50,518 nt of DNA from an uncultured Neomegalonema sp. (GTDB lineage: Bacteria; Pseudomonadota; Alphaproteobacteria; Rhodobacterales; Rhodobacteraceae). Below the pieces are notes generated by a model. It saw nothing but the letters and a program-made list of their open reading frames with translations. It searched no databases and had not been told where the DNA came from. The translations under genes and the position numbers were made by a program. The first letter of the stretch is position 1, and every line of letters starts with the position of its first letter. This document shows, piece after piece, positions 8,500-15,981 of the stretch. Location: assembly GCA_937958625.1 (NCBI GenBank), contig CALGNO010000004.1, positions 1-50,518 on the forward strand, in the 5' to 3' direction.

Positions 8500-9945
8500 T
8501 CAATTACCGGAATCGAAGCTCGCTTTCCCTGAATCATAGGCGGGCGCGGGCCTTTGTCGACCGCCGCCCCGTTGGCGAAGCATGGGCAGAAGGATGATGC
8601 AGGCCAGTGCCAGCAAGGCAATCTCGAAGGCAAAGACCGGCAGATAGGCGCTTCCGGCATCGGCCTGTCCGGCATCGGACCATCCGGTAATCACGTCGCG
8701 CATGATCCCGCCAATGGCCACGGCCAGCCCCGCCGCGGTCGCTTGCACCGCGCCCCAGGTGCCCAGGGCCAGCCCGACTTGCTCCTTCGGGGCGGCGCGC
8801 ATCGTGGCGGTGAGCGTGCCATGGCCAAAAAGACCTGCACCGACCCCGAGGAACAGCGTCGCAAGAACGAATAATTCGATGCTCGGCACATAAAGCGTGG
8901 CGATGATGCCGAAGAAGGCCGGAATCCCGATGGCCGCGCCGATATTGGCGATGGTCGAGGGGCAGCCATCCGCCCGGCTGAGCACCCGAGAGGCAATGCC
9001 GAAGCCGATCAGCCCGCCGAAGGCCATTACGGCGGTCAGCTTGGTCGTCGCCGCAACGCTCATGCCGAGGGCCTGTCCGCCATAGGGTTCGATCAGCACA
9101 TCGGCCATCCCGAAACCAGCCGTGCCGAGCGCAATGATGACAAGCAGGCGCATGGCCCCGCTGTGACGCGCAAAGGCACGCCAGGATTCGTCGAATTTCT
9201 GCTGTGGAACGGCCCCCTGGGCGCGGGCGCGGTTTCGCGGCTCCTGCTTCCAGATCGCAAAGAGATTGAGCGCCACCGTGACGACGGCGGCCCCCTGAAT
9301 CACCTGTATCAAACGGCCCGGGGTATAGTTTTCCAGCAAGGCCCCGAAGACCAGCGCGCTGACGATCATGCCGAGCAACAGGGCGACATACATCAGGCCG
9401 ACGACCTTGGGCTGGTCTTCGGTCTTCACGAGGTCCGTCGCCAGCGCCAGCCCCGTCGTCTGCACGGTATGGACCCCGGCCCCGACCAACAGGAACGACA
9501 GCGCGGCGGAGGAATGGCCGATCCAGCGCGGCGCATCAACGGCCTCGCCATAGCCGGACAGAACCAGCAGCGCGAAGGGCATGACGGCAAAGCCGCCGAA
9601 TTGCAGCATCGTACCCTTCCAGATATACGGCACGCGCCGCCATCCAAGGGCCGAGACATGGGTGTCGGAGCGATGCCCGATCAGCACCCGAAACGGCGCA
9701 AAGACGATGGGCAGCGCCAGCATCACCCCAACGATGGTCGCCGGAACCGCCAGTTCCACGATCATGACGCGGTTCAGCGTACCGACCAACAGCACCAGCG
9801 CCATGCCGACAGTGACTTGAAAAAGAGAGAGCCTCAGCAACCGCGACAGGGGCACATCCGTCGTCGCAACATCGGCAAACGGCAGGTACTTCGGACCCAT
9901 CCGTGAGAGTTTCCCGAGGGCATAGCGACGGTAGTTGCTCAACAC
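8500..9945 (-). CDS. pucC: PucC-type light-harvesting complex assembly protein / BCD-family MFS transporter
   Basis: A 481-residue integral membrane protein with about twelve transmembrane segments, belonging to the PucC/LhaA/BCD family of the major facilitator superfamily. Recognisable blocks are PLSRLLRLSLFQVTVGMALVLL near the N-terminus, NRVMIVELAVPA, RVLIGHRSDTH, GWRRVPYIWKG and LALATDLV. PucC proteins help assemble or protect LH2 and possibly deliver bacteriochlorophyll. The start is GTG at 9945 with GAGG upstream; an internal ATG at 9900 is an alternative. It lies 163 bases after pucA on the same strand, the normal pucBAC order, and the gap can allow lower expression than pucBA. Confidence 0.9.
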   Translation of the reverse strand: MLSNYRRYALGKLSRMGPKYLPFADVATTDVPLSRLLRLSLFQVTVGMALVLLVGTLNRVMIVELAVPATIVGVMLALPIVFAPFRVLIGHRSDTHVSALGWRRVPYIWKGTMLQFGGFAVMPFALLVLSGYGEAVDAPRWIGHSSAALSFLLVGAGVHTVQTTGLALATDLVKTEDQPKVVGLMYVALLLGMIVSALVFGALLENYTPGRLIQVIQGAAVVTVALNLFAIWKQEPRNRARAQGAVPQQKFDESWRAFARHSGAMRLLVIIALGTAGFGMADVLIEPYGGQALGMSVAATTKLTAVMAFGGLIGFGIASRVLSRADGCPSTIANIGAAIGIPAFFGIIATLYVPSIELFVLATLFLGVGAGLFGHGTLTATMRAAPKEQVGLALGTWGAVQATAAGLAVAIGGIMRDVITGWSDAGQADAGSAYLPVFAFEIALLALACIILLPMLRQRGGGRQRPAPAYDSGKASFDSGN

Positions 9946-10108
9946 AGCAGGGTGCCTCGCGGTTTAACGCGTTCGGGAGACAAGACACGGCAGGACCGCG
10001 TGAACCCGAAAGCAGTTGAGTTCCAAAAATCCGGCATAGCCCTCAAAGCGCGCTGACCGGATGAGGGGTGACCCGACCGCGAAGGCGATCAGGTCATTGG
10101 TTCATCAG

Positions 10109-10432
10109 TCAGTCTGAACTGACGATGCGGGAAGCAACGATTGTCGGTGCCTCCTGAACGACCGCGACAGCCGTGCGTCCGTCCGGCAGGACCACGGTGA
10201 TACGCTCACCCGTTGCCGACGGCAGAGCCGCGAAGTTCGAGTTGTCGGTCGCTGTCAAAGCTGCCGAAGCATCGCCGCTGCCCAGTTCTTTGCCCGACAG
10301 GAAGTCGGAGACCCAGGACGTGTTGCTGAGAACAGCAACATGGACGGCAAAAGAGCCGACCGCGACGGCGCTGAGAAACAGCGGAATGCCGACCGTAGGT
10401 TTGACGACCAGCCACATTTTTGCGTTGTTCAT
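10109..10432 (-). CDS. pucA: LH2 light-harvesting complex alpha subunit with long C-terminal extension
   Basis: A 107-residue protein. Residues 1-47 are a standard LH2 alpha polypeptide: MNNAKMWLVVKPTVGIPLF, one membrane helix and the bacteriochlorophyll ligand His31 in AVHVAVL, then Trp40. At positions 44-45, where B850 complexes carry Tyr-Trp or Tyr-Tyr hydrogen-bonding to the pigments, this protein has Phe44-Leu45, the pair found in blue-shifted B800-820 complexes of Rhodoblastus acidophilus. The usual protein ends near residue 53; here about 55 more residues follow, rich in Ala/Ser/Thr and ending in a beta-like ITVVLPDGRTAVAVV segment. It starts 10 bases after pucB, with the ribosome site GGGGAAA formed at the pucB stop. 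Directly upstream of pucC. Confidence 0.92.
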   Translation of the reverse strand: MNNAKMWLVVKPTVGIPLFLSAVAVGSFAVHVAVLSNTSWVSDFLSGKELGSGDASAALTATDNSNFAALPSATGERITVVLPDGRTAVAVVQEAPTIVASRIVSSD

Positions 10433-10442
10433 GGTGTTTCCC

Positions 10443-10607
10443 CTATCCGAGCCACGGCGTGCCGACCGCAACGAGCAGATGCGCAAGGAGGGCAATACCC
10501 CCAAAGACGCGCGTGCCGTCGATCAGGTAGCTGTGTACTTCTTCTGCTTCGGGCAGCGTGAGACCGGTTGGCCAGACTTTGTCTGGATCATCAGAAATAT
10601 CGCTCAT
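10443..10607 (-). CDS. pucB: LH2 light-harvesting complex beta subunit
   Basis: A 54-residue membrane polypeptide. It shows the family marks: KVWPTGLT at the cytoplasmic end, [18 protein letters not shown], the B850 pigment ligand His43 in [10 protein letters not shown], and the C-terminal TPWLG. Length matches PucB of Rhodobacter (about 51). AGGAG lies seven bases before the ATG at 10607. It is the first gene of the operon, about 118 bases downstream of the PpsR-box promoter, and is followed after 10 bases by pucA. Confidence 0.95.
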   Translation of the reverse strand: MSDISDDPDKVWPTGLTLPEAEEVHSYLIDGTRVFGGIALLAHLLVAVGTPWLG

Positions 10608-10724
10608 CCGTCATCTCCTAACATTGGCGATCCTAGAGACCAAAATATCATCGCCGGCCTGGACCCCTGAGCGGATCCCCGAGTTCGCGAACGAATCTCA
10701 AGATCCAACGACGCAGGGTCAAAG

Positions 10725-10768
10725 TGTCACAGATTATAGACAGACACAACTGTCTAATTTTTAGTACA
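10725..10768 (-). promoter_or_regulatory. puc promoter: tandem PpsR/CrtJ boxes overlapping a TATAAT
   Basis: Two exact TGT-N12-ACA sites stand 8 bases apart: TGTCACAGATTATAGACA at 10725-10742 and TGTCTAATTTTTAGTACA at 10751-10768. This is the binding pattern of PpsR/CrtJ, the aerobic/light repressor of photosynthesis genes in Rhodobacterales. On the minus strand the first box contains a perfect -10 hexamer TATAAT (10733-10738) with no good -35, so the repressor would cover the polymerase site and an activator may be needed. The rest of 10608-10920, between pucB and dctM, holds no gene. Confidence 0.85.
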
Positions 10769-10920
10769 CTTTTCGACGCACAGTATGTGCCCTCGGGCCG
10801 TGCTCCGCTCAGGAAATCGGCTTCGCAGGTCGCGTCAGCATGGCGTGCGTGTTCGGGTTCCGTCGGGGCTTATTCCGGCGGAATCCGCACATGCATCGGT
10901 GATTTAACGGATCGGCAGGA

Positions 10921-12243
10921 TCAGGAGCCGTAGACGGCCTGGGGCAACCACAGGGCGATCTGCGGAAAGGCCATGATCAGCGCCAGCGCCAGGATCATCA
11001 CCAGCACAAAGGGCAGGATCGAGGCGTAGATGTCTCTCATCCCGATCTCGGGCGGGGCCATCGCGCGCATCAGGAACAGGTTATAGCCGAAGGGCGGGGT
11101 CATATAGGCGATCTGGGTCGTGATCGTGTAAAGGATGCCGTACCAGATCAGGTCAAAGCCCAGCGCCCCGACCAGCGGCACATAGAGCGGCGCAACGATG
11201 ACCAGCATCGCGGTGTCGTCCAGAAACGTACCCATCAGCAAAAAACTGAGCTGCATGAGAATGAGGATCGTCCACGGATCGAGGCCGAGTTGACCCGTGA
11301 AAAGGTCTTCGATGGCCTTCACCGCGCCCAGCCCGTCAAACACTGCACCAAAACCCAATGCCGCGAGGATGATCCACATGAACATGCACGAGATACCCAA
11401 CGTTTTACGCATCGAATTCTCGAACACCTCGCGGGTCATCCGGCCCTTCAGCACGGCGGCGGCAAAGGCCGTCATCGCGCCGATGGCCGAGCTTTCCACA
11501 AGGCTCGTCCAGCCATTCACAAACGGCACCATCATCGCGAAGAAAATCGCCAGCGGCAGCAGGCCCGCCGCCAAAAGGCGATATTTCTCGCCCCGGGTCA
11601 TATCACGCCCCGCCTCGGGCAAGGCCGGGCCGAGATGCGGCTGTAACCGGCACCGGATGGTGATGTAGAGGACGAACATCGCCGCCATCATCAGCCCCGG
11701 AACCACTCCTGCCAGCCAAAGCTGACCCACCGGCTGACGCGCGATCATGGCGTAAAGCACCAGTACGACTGAGGGCGGCACCAGAATTCCGAGGCTCGAA
11801 CCGGCCTGGATCACCCCCGTGACCATGCGCTTGTCATAGCCGCGCCGCAGCAACTCTGGCAGGGCAATGGTCGCGCCGATGGCCATGCCCGCCACGCTCA
11901 GCCCGTTCATCGCCGAGACCAGCACCATCAAGCCGATGGTCCCCACCGCCAGCCCGCCATTCAGCGGACCCATCCAGACGTGGAACATGCGGTAGAGGTC
12001 GTCGGCGATCTTTGATTCCGACAGCACATAACCCATGAAAATGAACATCGGCAGGGTCAGCAGCGGATACCACTGCATCAGCTTCATGGCCTGCGCGAAG
12101 GGCAAATCGACCCCGCCGGTGCCATAGAGTGAAACCGACGCAATCGCCGCCACCGCCCCGATGGCCCCGAATACCCGCTGTCCGGTCATGAGCATCAGCA
12201 TCATCGACGAAAACATGAGAATGGCGATCATCTCATGGGACAT
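10921..12243 (-). CDS. dctM: TRAP transporter large permease subunit (DctM)
   Basis: A 440-residue membrane protein with about twelve helices, the sodium-coupled channel subunit of a TRAP organic-acid importer. Family blocks include GQRVFGAIG, MQWYPLLTLPMFIFMGYVL, VLVSAMNGLSVAGMAIGA, AGSSLGILVPPSVVLVLY and LLMGTFLDDTAMLVIVAPLY. The ATG at 12243 (MSHEM) is the natural start; a longer frame would run into the intergenic repeat. It follows dctQ after 139 bases occupied by that repeat, and is followed by the puc promoter region. Confidence 0.88.
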   Translation of the reverse strand: MSHEMIAILMFSSMMLMLMTGQRVFGAIGAVAAIASVSLYGTGGVDLPFAQAMKLMQWYPLLTLPMFIFMGYVLSESKIADDLYRMFHVWMGPLNGGLAVGTIGLMVLVSAMNGLSVAGMAIGATIALPELLRRGYDKRMVTGVIQAGSSLGILVPPSVVLVLYAMIARQPVGQLWLAGVVPGLMMAAMFVLYITIRCRLQPHLGPALPEAGRDMTRGEKYRLLAAGLLPLAIFFAMMVPFVNGWTSLVESSAIGAMTAFAAAVLKGRMTREVFENSMRKTLGISCMFMWIILAALGFGAVFDGLGAVKAIEDLFTGQLGLDPWTILILMQLSFLLMGTFLDDTAMLVIVAPLYVPLVGALGFDLIWYGILYTITTQIAYMTPPFGYNLFLMRAMAPPEIGMRDIYASILPFVLVMILALALIMAFPQIALWLPQAVYGS

Positions 12244-12260
12244 CAGGCGGTTCCATCGGT

Positions 12261-12369
12261 TGTCATTCCCGCGAAAGCCGGACTCCATCGCGCCGACGGC
12301 ACAGACTTTTCTTCATGGGGTCGTTTCGAACGGGCGGAAAGATGGACCCGCGCTCTCACGGGGATGACA
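12261..12369. repeat. Dispersed palindromic intergenic repeat, full copy
   Basis: A 109-base element whose two ends form imperfect inverted arms of about 28 bases: the left arm begins TGTCATTCCCGCGAAAGC and ends TCCAT, the right arm is the reverse of TGTCATCCCCGTGAGAGC with the same TCCAT end. A half copy of the same family is at 394-423. It has no coding capacity and lies in the dctQ-dctM gap, where it could form a large RNA hairpin and alter the DctQ:DctM ratio. Confidence 0.7.
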
Positions 12370-12382
12370 GGGGGAACAACCA

Positions 12383-12955
12383 TCACGCCGCCCTCACCTC
12401 GTACGGTGTGCCGCGCAACAGCAGGATATCCTTGAATAATTCGGACACCGCCTGCAACAGCATCAGAAAGACGCCGAGGCACATGATCGCCTTGATCGGC
12501 CACATCCACGGTCGCCAGGCACTGCGGCTGACCTCCATGCGCCCGACCTCTTCGGTGCCGGTGATCAGGCCGGTGAAATAGGCCAGCGGCTCGCTGCCCC
12601 AGTATCCCAGAGAATAGGCGGTGGACCCCAGGCCGCCATAAAGCAACACGCCGGGGTAGAAGATAAGCAGGAACACCGTCATCGCATCCACCTGCGCCTT
12701 ACGCCTCGGGGTCCATTCGGCATAGAACAGGTCCATTCGGACATCGGACCCCATCTGCATCGCATAGGGGCCGCCCAAAACGTAATATGCGACCATCGCG
12801 AACTGCGCGACTTCGAGCGTCCAGAGCGAGGGCAGGAAGAATGTCTTGGAAATCGAGGACCAGAGCAGGATACCGACCATCACGAAGATGCCGTACATCA
12901 CGACGCGGCCCGTCGCATAGTTCAGACCGTCGATGATGCGGATATAGGCCCTCAC
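12383..12955 (-). CDS. dctQ: TRAP transporter small permease subunit (DctQ)
   Basis: A 190-residue protein with four predicted membrane helices, the small membrane subunit of the TRAP importer. Marks are GRVVMYGIFVMVGILLWSS, WTLEVAQFAMVAYYVLGGPY and GSDVRMDLFYAEWTPRRKAQ, the conserved loop of DctQ proteins. Start is GTG at 12955. It heads the dctQ-dctM unit and should work with the binding protein at 6632-7669, a pairing inferred from proximity and the absence of another DctP in the window. Confidence 0.82.
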   Translation of the reverse strand: MRAYIRIIDGLNYATGRVVMYGIFVMVGILLWSSISKTFFLPSLWTLEVAQFAMVAYYVLGGPYAMQMGSDVRMDLFYAEWTPRRKAQVDAMTVFLLIFYPGVLLYGGLGSTAYSLGYWGSEPLAYFTGLITGTEEVGRMEVSRSAWRPWMWPIKAIMCLGVFLMLLQAVSELFKDILLLRGTPYEVRAA

Positions 12956-12982
12956 CGGATCATCCCGGTCCCGGCCAGCAAC

Positions 12983-13408
12983 TCACCGCTTCCGCAGGCG
13001 CAGGACGACATCGACGCTGGCAATCTCGCAGCCCTCGGGCACGTCGGGCAAGGACGCGATCTTGACCGACCCGACCGGCGCATCGGCGATGGACCCGTCA
13101 TGTTCGTAGTAGAAATGCGGATGATCATCGACGCGGGTGTCGTAATAAACGCGCCCCGCCTCGATATGTACCTCGCGCAACAGGCCCGCTTCGGTGAACG
13201 CTTTCAGGGCGTTATAGACCGTGGCGAGCGACACATCGGCCCCCGCCGCCTGCACCTCGGCATAAAGCGCCTCGGCGGTCAGGTGGCGGTTGCCGCCCTC
13301 GACCAAAATCGAGGCGAGGGCCATGCGTTGACGCGTCGGTCGCAGCCCACATTCGGACAGCCACCGCGCCGCCTCGCCCTTGCCAGAAGATGCACACGTC
13401 TTTTCCAT
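12983..13408 (-). CDS. irr: Fur-family regulator, Irr type
   Basis: A 141-residue Fur-superfamily repressor. The winged helix reads GLRPTRQRMALASIL, then SLATVYNALKAFTEAGLLRE; the metal/heme region is DTRVDDHPHFYYEHDG, matching the HPHF-type site of Irr in Rhodobacteraceae, and the C-terminus has VDVVLRLRK. Irr controls iron uptake and heme synthesis genes and in some members is destabilised by heme. The fit to Irr rather than Fur, Mur or PerR rests on the DDHPHF block and the lack of the C-terminal Cys pairs. Link to photosynthesis genes nearby may be chance, though heme and bacteriochlorophyll share precursors. The 13409-13557 gap before the pilus-like genes shows no further gene. Confidence 0.82.
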   Translation of the reverse strand: MEKTCASSGKGEAARWLSECGLRPTRQRMALASILVEGGNRHLTAEALYAEVQAAGADVSLATVYNALKAFTEAGLLREVHIEAGRVYYDTRVDDHPHFYYEHDGSIADAPVGSVKIASLPDVPEGCEIASVDVVLRLRKR

Positions 13409-13557
13409 CGCCGTTTTCTAACGCGATTTGAGGCGGCGGGCAAGGGAGCGGAATGTCCCATGGAGACTGCGTTTTCCGTGCGACAGACGGCCAATCGCCG
13501 CCGCAAACCCTTGAGCCGCCCAACTGCCAACCACCCGTGGCATCACGTCAAACGGGA

Positions 13558-14091
13558 TCAGCGATAGATCGGCACCGACATGGCCGTCGGCGTTTGCATA
13601 TGAAAGGCTTCAAAACCGCCGAAATCCGGGAAAAGCCCGTCGAAAATCGGGGTGTAGTTCGCCTCCACCACGGCAACCACCAGGCCCTCCCGGTCGATGA
13701 TGACGTTGTTGATCTTGTCGGAAATCTCGCTGGCGCTCATCGACGGCTGGCTGTCTACCGGCGACCATGACCAGATTTCCTCGAACGTCCCGTCGCTTAG
13801 CCGCTCATAGCCGCGCACGACGGCCCGCGAGTCCTTCAGACCGGCGGAATTGACGAGGACTGTATGGGCTTCGGTGATCGAATTCCGCAAACCTGCATCG
13901 AGCGCGCTGGCACCGGCAACGCTGGATACGAGGGAAAAGCTGGCATCGTTCACGGCTCGGCGCGCATTCAGCAGCACGCTGGTCTCCATCGTTCCGACGA
14001 ACAGCAAGGCAAGCAACGGGATCAGAAGGCCAGCCTCGACCGCTGCGGCACCGGCCCGGTCGGCGATGAATTTCTTCAGCGGCTGTCTCAT
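13558..14091 (-). CDS. TadE/TadG-like pilus-assembly pseudopilin
   Basis: A 177-residue protein with the TadE-like N-terminus: a short basic start, GAAAVEAGLLIPLLALLF (prepilin-like motif with Glu in the hydrophobic stretch) and a single membrane helix, then a periplasmic domain ending in AMSVPIYR. TadE-like proteins are minor pseudopilins of Flp/Tad pili. It overlaps the preceding gene by four bases and forms the end of a three-gene unit with the genes at 14088-15808. No tadA, cpaB or flp gene is visible in the window. Confidence 0.72.
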   Translation of the reverse strand: MRQPLKKFIADRAGAAAVEAGLLIPLLALLFVGTMETSVLLNARRAVNDASFSLVSSVAGASALDAGLRNSITEAHTVLVNSAGLKDSRAVVRGYERLSDGTFEEIWSWSPVDSQPSMSASEISDKINNVIIDREGLVVAVVEANYTPIFDGLFPDFGGFEAFHMQTPTAMSVPIYR

Positions 14092-14591
14092 AGGCCCGCT
14101 CGCTGACTGTAAACCACGATGTTGGTGCGAATGGCGCGCTCTGGGACCATTTTCTCGATAAATGGCGTCAGCATCCGGTGGTTATAGGTCGTTTCGATCA
14201 CGAATGGCTCTCCGCTCTGCACGTTGAAAGAGCCGAGGGGACCACCAGTTGCACCACTGCCGGTCGTCGGCGTTCCGGCCTGCGCCAAAGGTCGGACGAA
14301 AACCTCGAGATCGTCGTCACAGGAAACAAGCGGCCCCGCCGCATCGCAGAACAAGCTCAGGTAATTCGAAGCATCCGCATTCCGTTGCTGGATCGCGCTT
14401 TGTAAAACGATCACACCGGAATGCAGCGTCGATGACCGCCAGGCGATCAGCGAGAAATCGACGATACCCAGAAGCAAGGTCAGGACAGGAACGACCACGA
14501 AGCCGAATTCCACAGCCGTTGCGCCAGACTGGCATGAGCGAAACGTCCTGGGACGATCCGGCGGGGTGAAACGCAGCACCCTCAGAACCAT
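14088..14591 (-). CDS. TadE-like pseudopilin
   Basis: A 167-residue protein with the TadE signature after a basic leader: CQSGATAVEFGFVVVPVLTL, including the conserved Glu, and one membrane helix followed by a periplasmic domain. It overlaps the TadG-like gene upstream by 10 bases and the next TadE-like gene by 4, so the three are one translation-coupled unit. Role in pilus assembly is from family knowledge; the rest of the machine must be elsewhere. Confidence 0.75.
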   Translation of the reverse strand: MVLRVLRFTPPDRPRTFRSCQSGATAVEFGFVVVPVLTLLLGIVDFSLIAWRSSTLHSGVIVLQSAIQQRNADASNYLSLFCDAAGPLVSCDDDLEVFVRPLAQAGTPTTGSGATGGPLGSFNVQSGEPFVIETTYNHRMLTPFIEKMVPERAIRTNIVVYSQRAGL

Positions 14592-15808
14592 CCGCTCACC
14601 CGGCTAACATCAAGGCCCCCGTTCGGACCATAGATCCAGGTTCTCGGGCCGCGGGAATCTATTATTGTTCCCGACTCTATACCATTGCCGGAACCAGTCG
14701 CCCTCGTGACCTCGGTATTGCCATTCCGGGTGGTTCTGGTCTCGTTGGATATCTCACCGTCGCGGAGATTGGTATCGGACCTGACAGTCGTCTCGTTGCC
14801 GCAGGCGTCAGTCACACTGCTGGTCGATGAAGTATTGATTGTACCGCCTGGACTTACCCGCGCAGTAATACCGGTGCGAGCCGAAGCGGACCCGCTCTGG
14901 CAGGTTTCGGGATTCGACGGTCCGCCATCTGGAGAAGAAGGGGGCACCGTCGGCGCCGATGTGGGGATCGTCGGGGGTGCAACAGGCGGTGCTGGCACCG
15001 GTTCACAAGCCTGAGGGAAGCTCACCGGAAATCCATTGACCGGCTGCAAGGCCAGTTCACCCGCTGGCAAATCATCATAGCTGATCTGAGTTTGTCCACG
15101 GCTGGCATCCTCGGATAACAGCACCCTTGCGGCGACTTGCACGGGCTGGGAATCCGTCAGCACCGTCGCAATCATCTCGTCCGGCAGGGGCGGCACGGTA
15201 CAATTTATCTCATCGTCGTAATTTGTGATCCAAGTCCCCGTGGCATCGCGATAGCCACCGATGGGCACCGGGGTTACGACGCAGCCCTCGTTATAGTCAC
15301 GCCATTCCTGACGCGCATCGTCGAGGGTCAGGGAAAGGGACGCATTGACCGGGCGCGACGGCACGGTCACATCGCAGGAGGTGGTGGGGCGCGCCGTGGG
15401 CAGGCGCAGCTCGAAAGCACACACTTCGTTCGCTGCCAGACCAACCTGATCGATGCCGAAAATCTGCAGAAAATTGGTTCGATAGATCGATTGCGCCTGA
15501 ACATTGGCACTGCCGCCCACAGCGGGGCTGAAGGTGAACTGGGTCTGATCCCGGTCCAATCGGCTTTCGGTCAGCAACGCGTCGATTACCGTGGTCGTAA
15601 CGTCAGATTGCCGGGCGGCGGTGGCGAAATCGGCGGCGCTGGTCGACAGGCGTGTGCAGGCGAGGCGGGTGATCTGCGTCAGTTCACCCCTCAGCATGAC
15701 GGCATAGCCCGTATCCACAGCGGCACCGCCCGCAAACAGGACCATCGGCAAACTAAGCCCGACCATCGTCGCAATGCTGCCTCGGCAATTCTTTCTGAAA
15801 GAACGCAT
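14582..15808 (-). CDS. TadG-like protein with a Pro-rich and Thr/Ser/Asn-rich C-terminal half
   Basis: A 408-residue protein. The N-terminus (FRKNCRGSIATMVGLSLPMV, then GGAAVDTGYAV) is the Tad secretion anchor seen in TadG-like proteins. The middle holds Cys-containing segments. About residues 270-300 form a proline-rich hinge (PAPPVAPPTIPTSAPTVPPS) and the remaining part is rich in Thr, Ser, Asn and Gly, with GNTEVTRATGSGNG, suggesting an exposed flexible or structural region. There is no vWA domain, unlike the TadG-like protein at 40611-42236. First gene of the three-gene unit. The 15809-15981 gap downstream of it toward dxr is AT-rich and has no gene. Confidence 0.72.
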   Translation of the reverse strand: MRSFRKNCRGSIATMVGLSLPMVLFAGGAAVDTGYAVMLRGELTQITRLACTRLSTSAADFATAARQSDVTTTVIDALLTESRLDRDQTQFTFSPAVGGSANVQAQSIYRTNFLQIFGIDQVGLAANEVCAFELRLPTARPTTSCDVTVPSRPVNASLSLTLDDARQEWRDYNEGCVVTPVPIGGYRDATGTWITNYDDEINCTVPPLPDEMIATVLTDSQPVQVAARVLLSEDASRGQTQISYDDLPAGELALQPVNGFPVSFPQACEPVPAPPVAPPTIPTSAPTVPPSSPDGGPSNPETCQSGSASARTGITARVSPGGTINTSSTSSVTDACGNETTVRSDTNLRDGEISNETRTTRNGNTEVTRATGSGNGIESGTIIDSRGPRTWIYGPNGGLDVSRVSGWF

Positions 15809-15981
15809 GACTATCCCGCTAAAGTTGCTCCCGAGCGCAAATACTATTCCTGAAAACTTTATATTTTATGCGTGGCTGCGGGGCGGCGACCATTCACACG
15901 CATGAAAGATGCTTTCATCATGCGTAAAGGCATACGGCGGCTGGATTTCTCGGGTTGGAAGATCAGGCAATCACATTTTTG

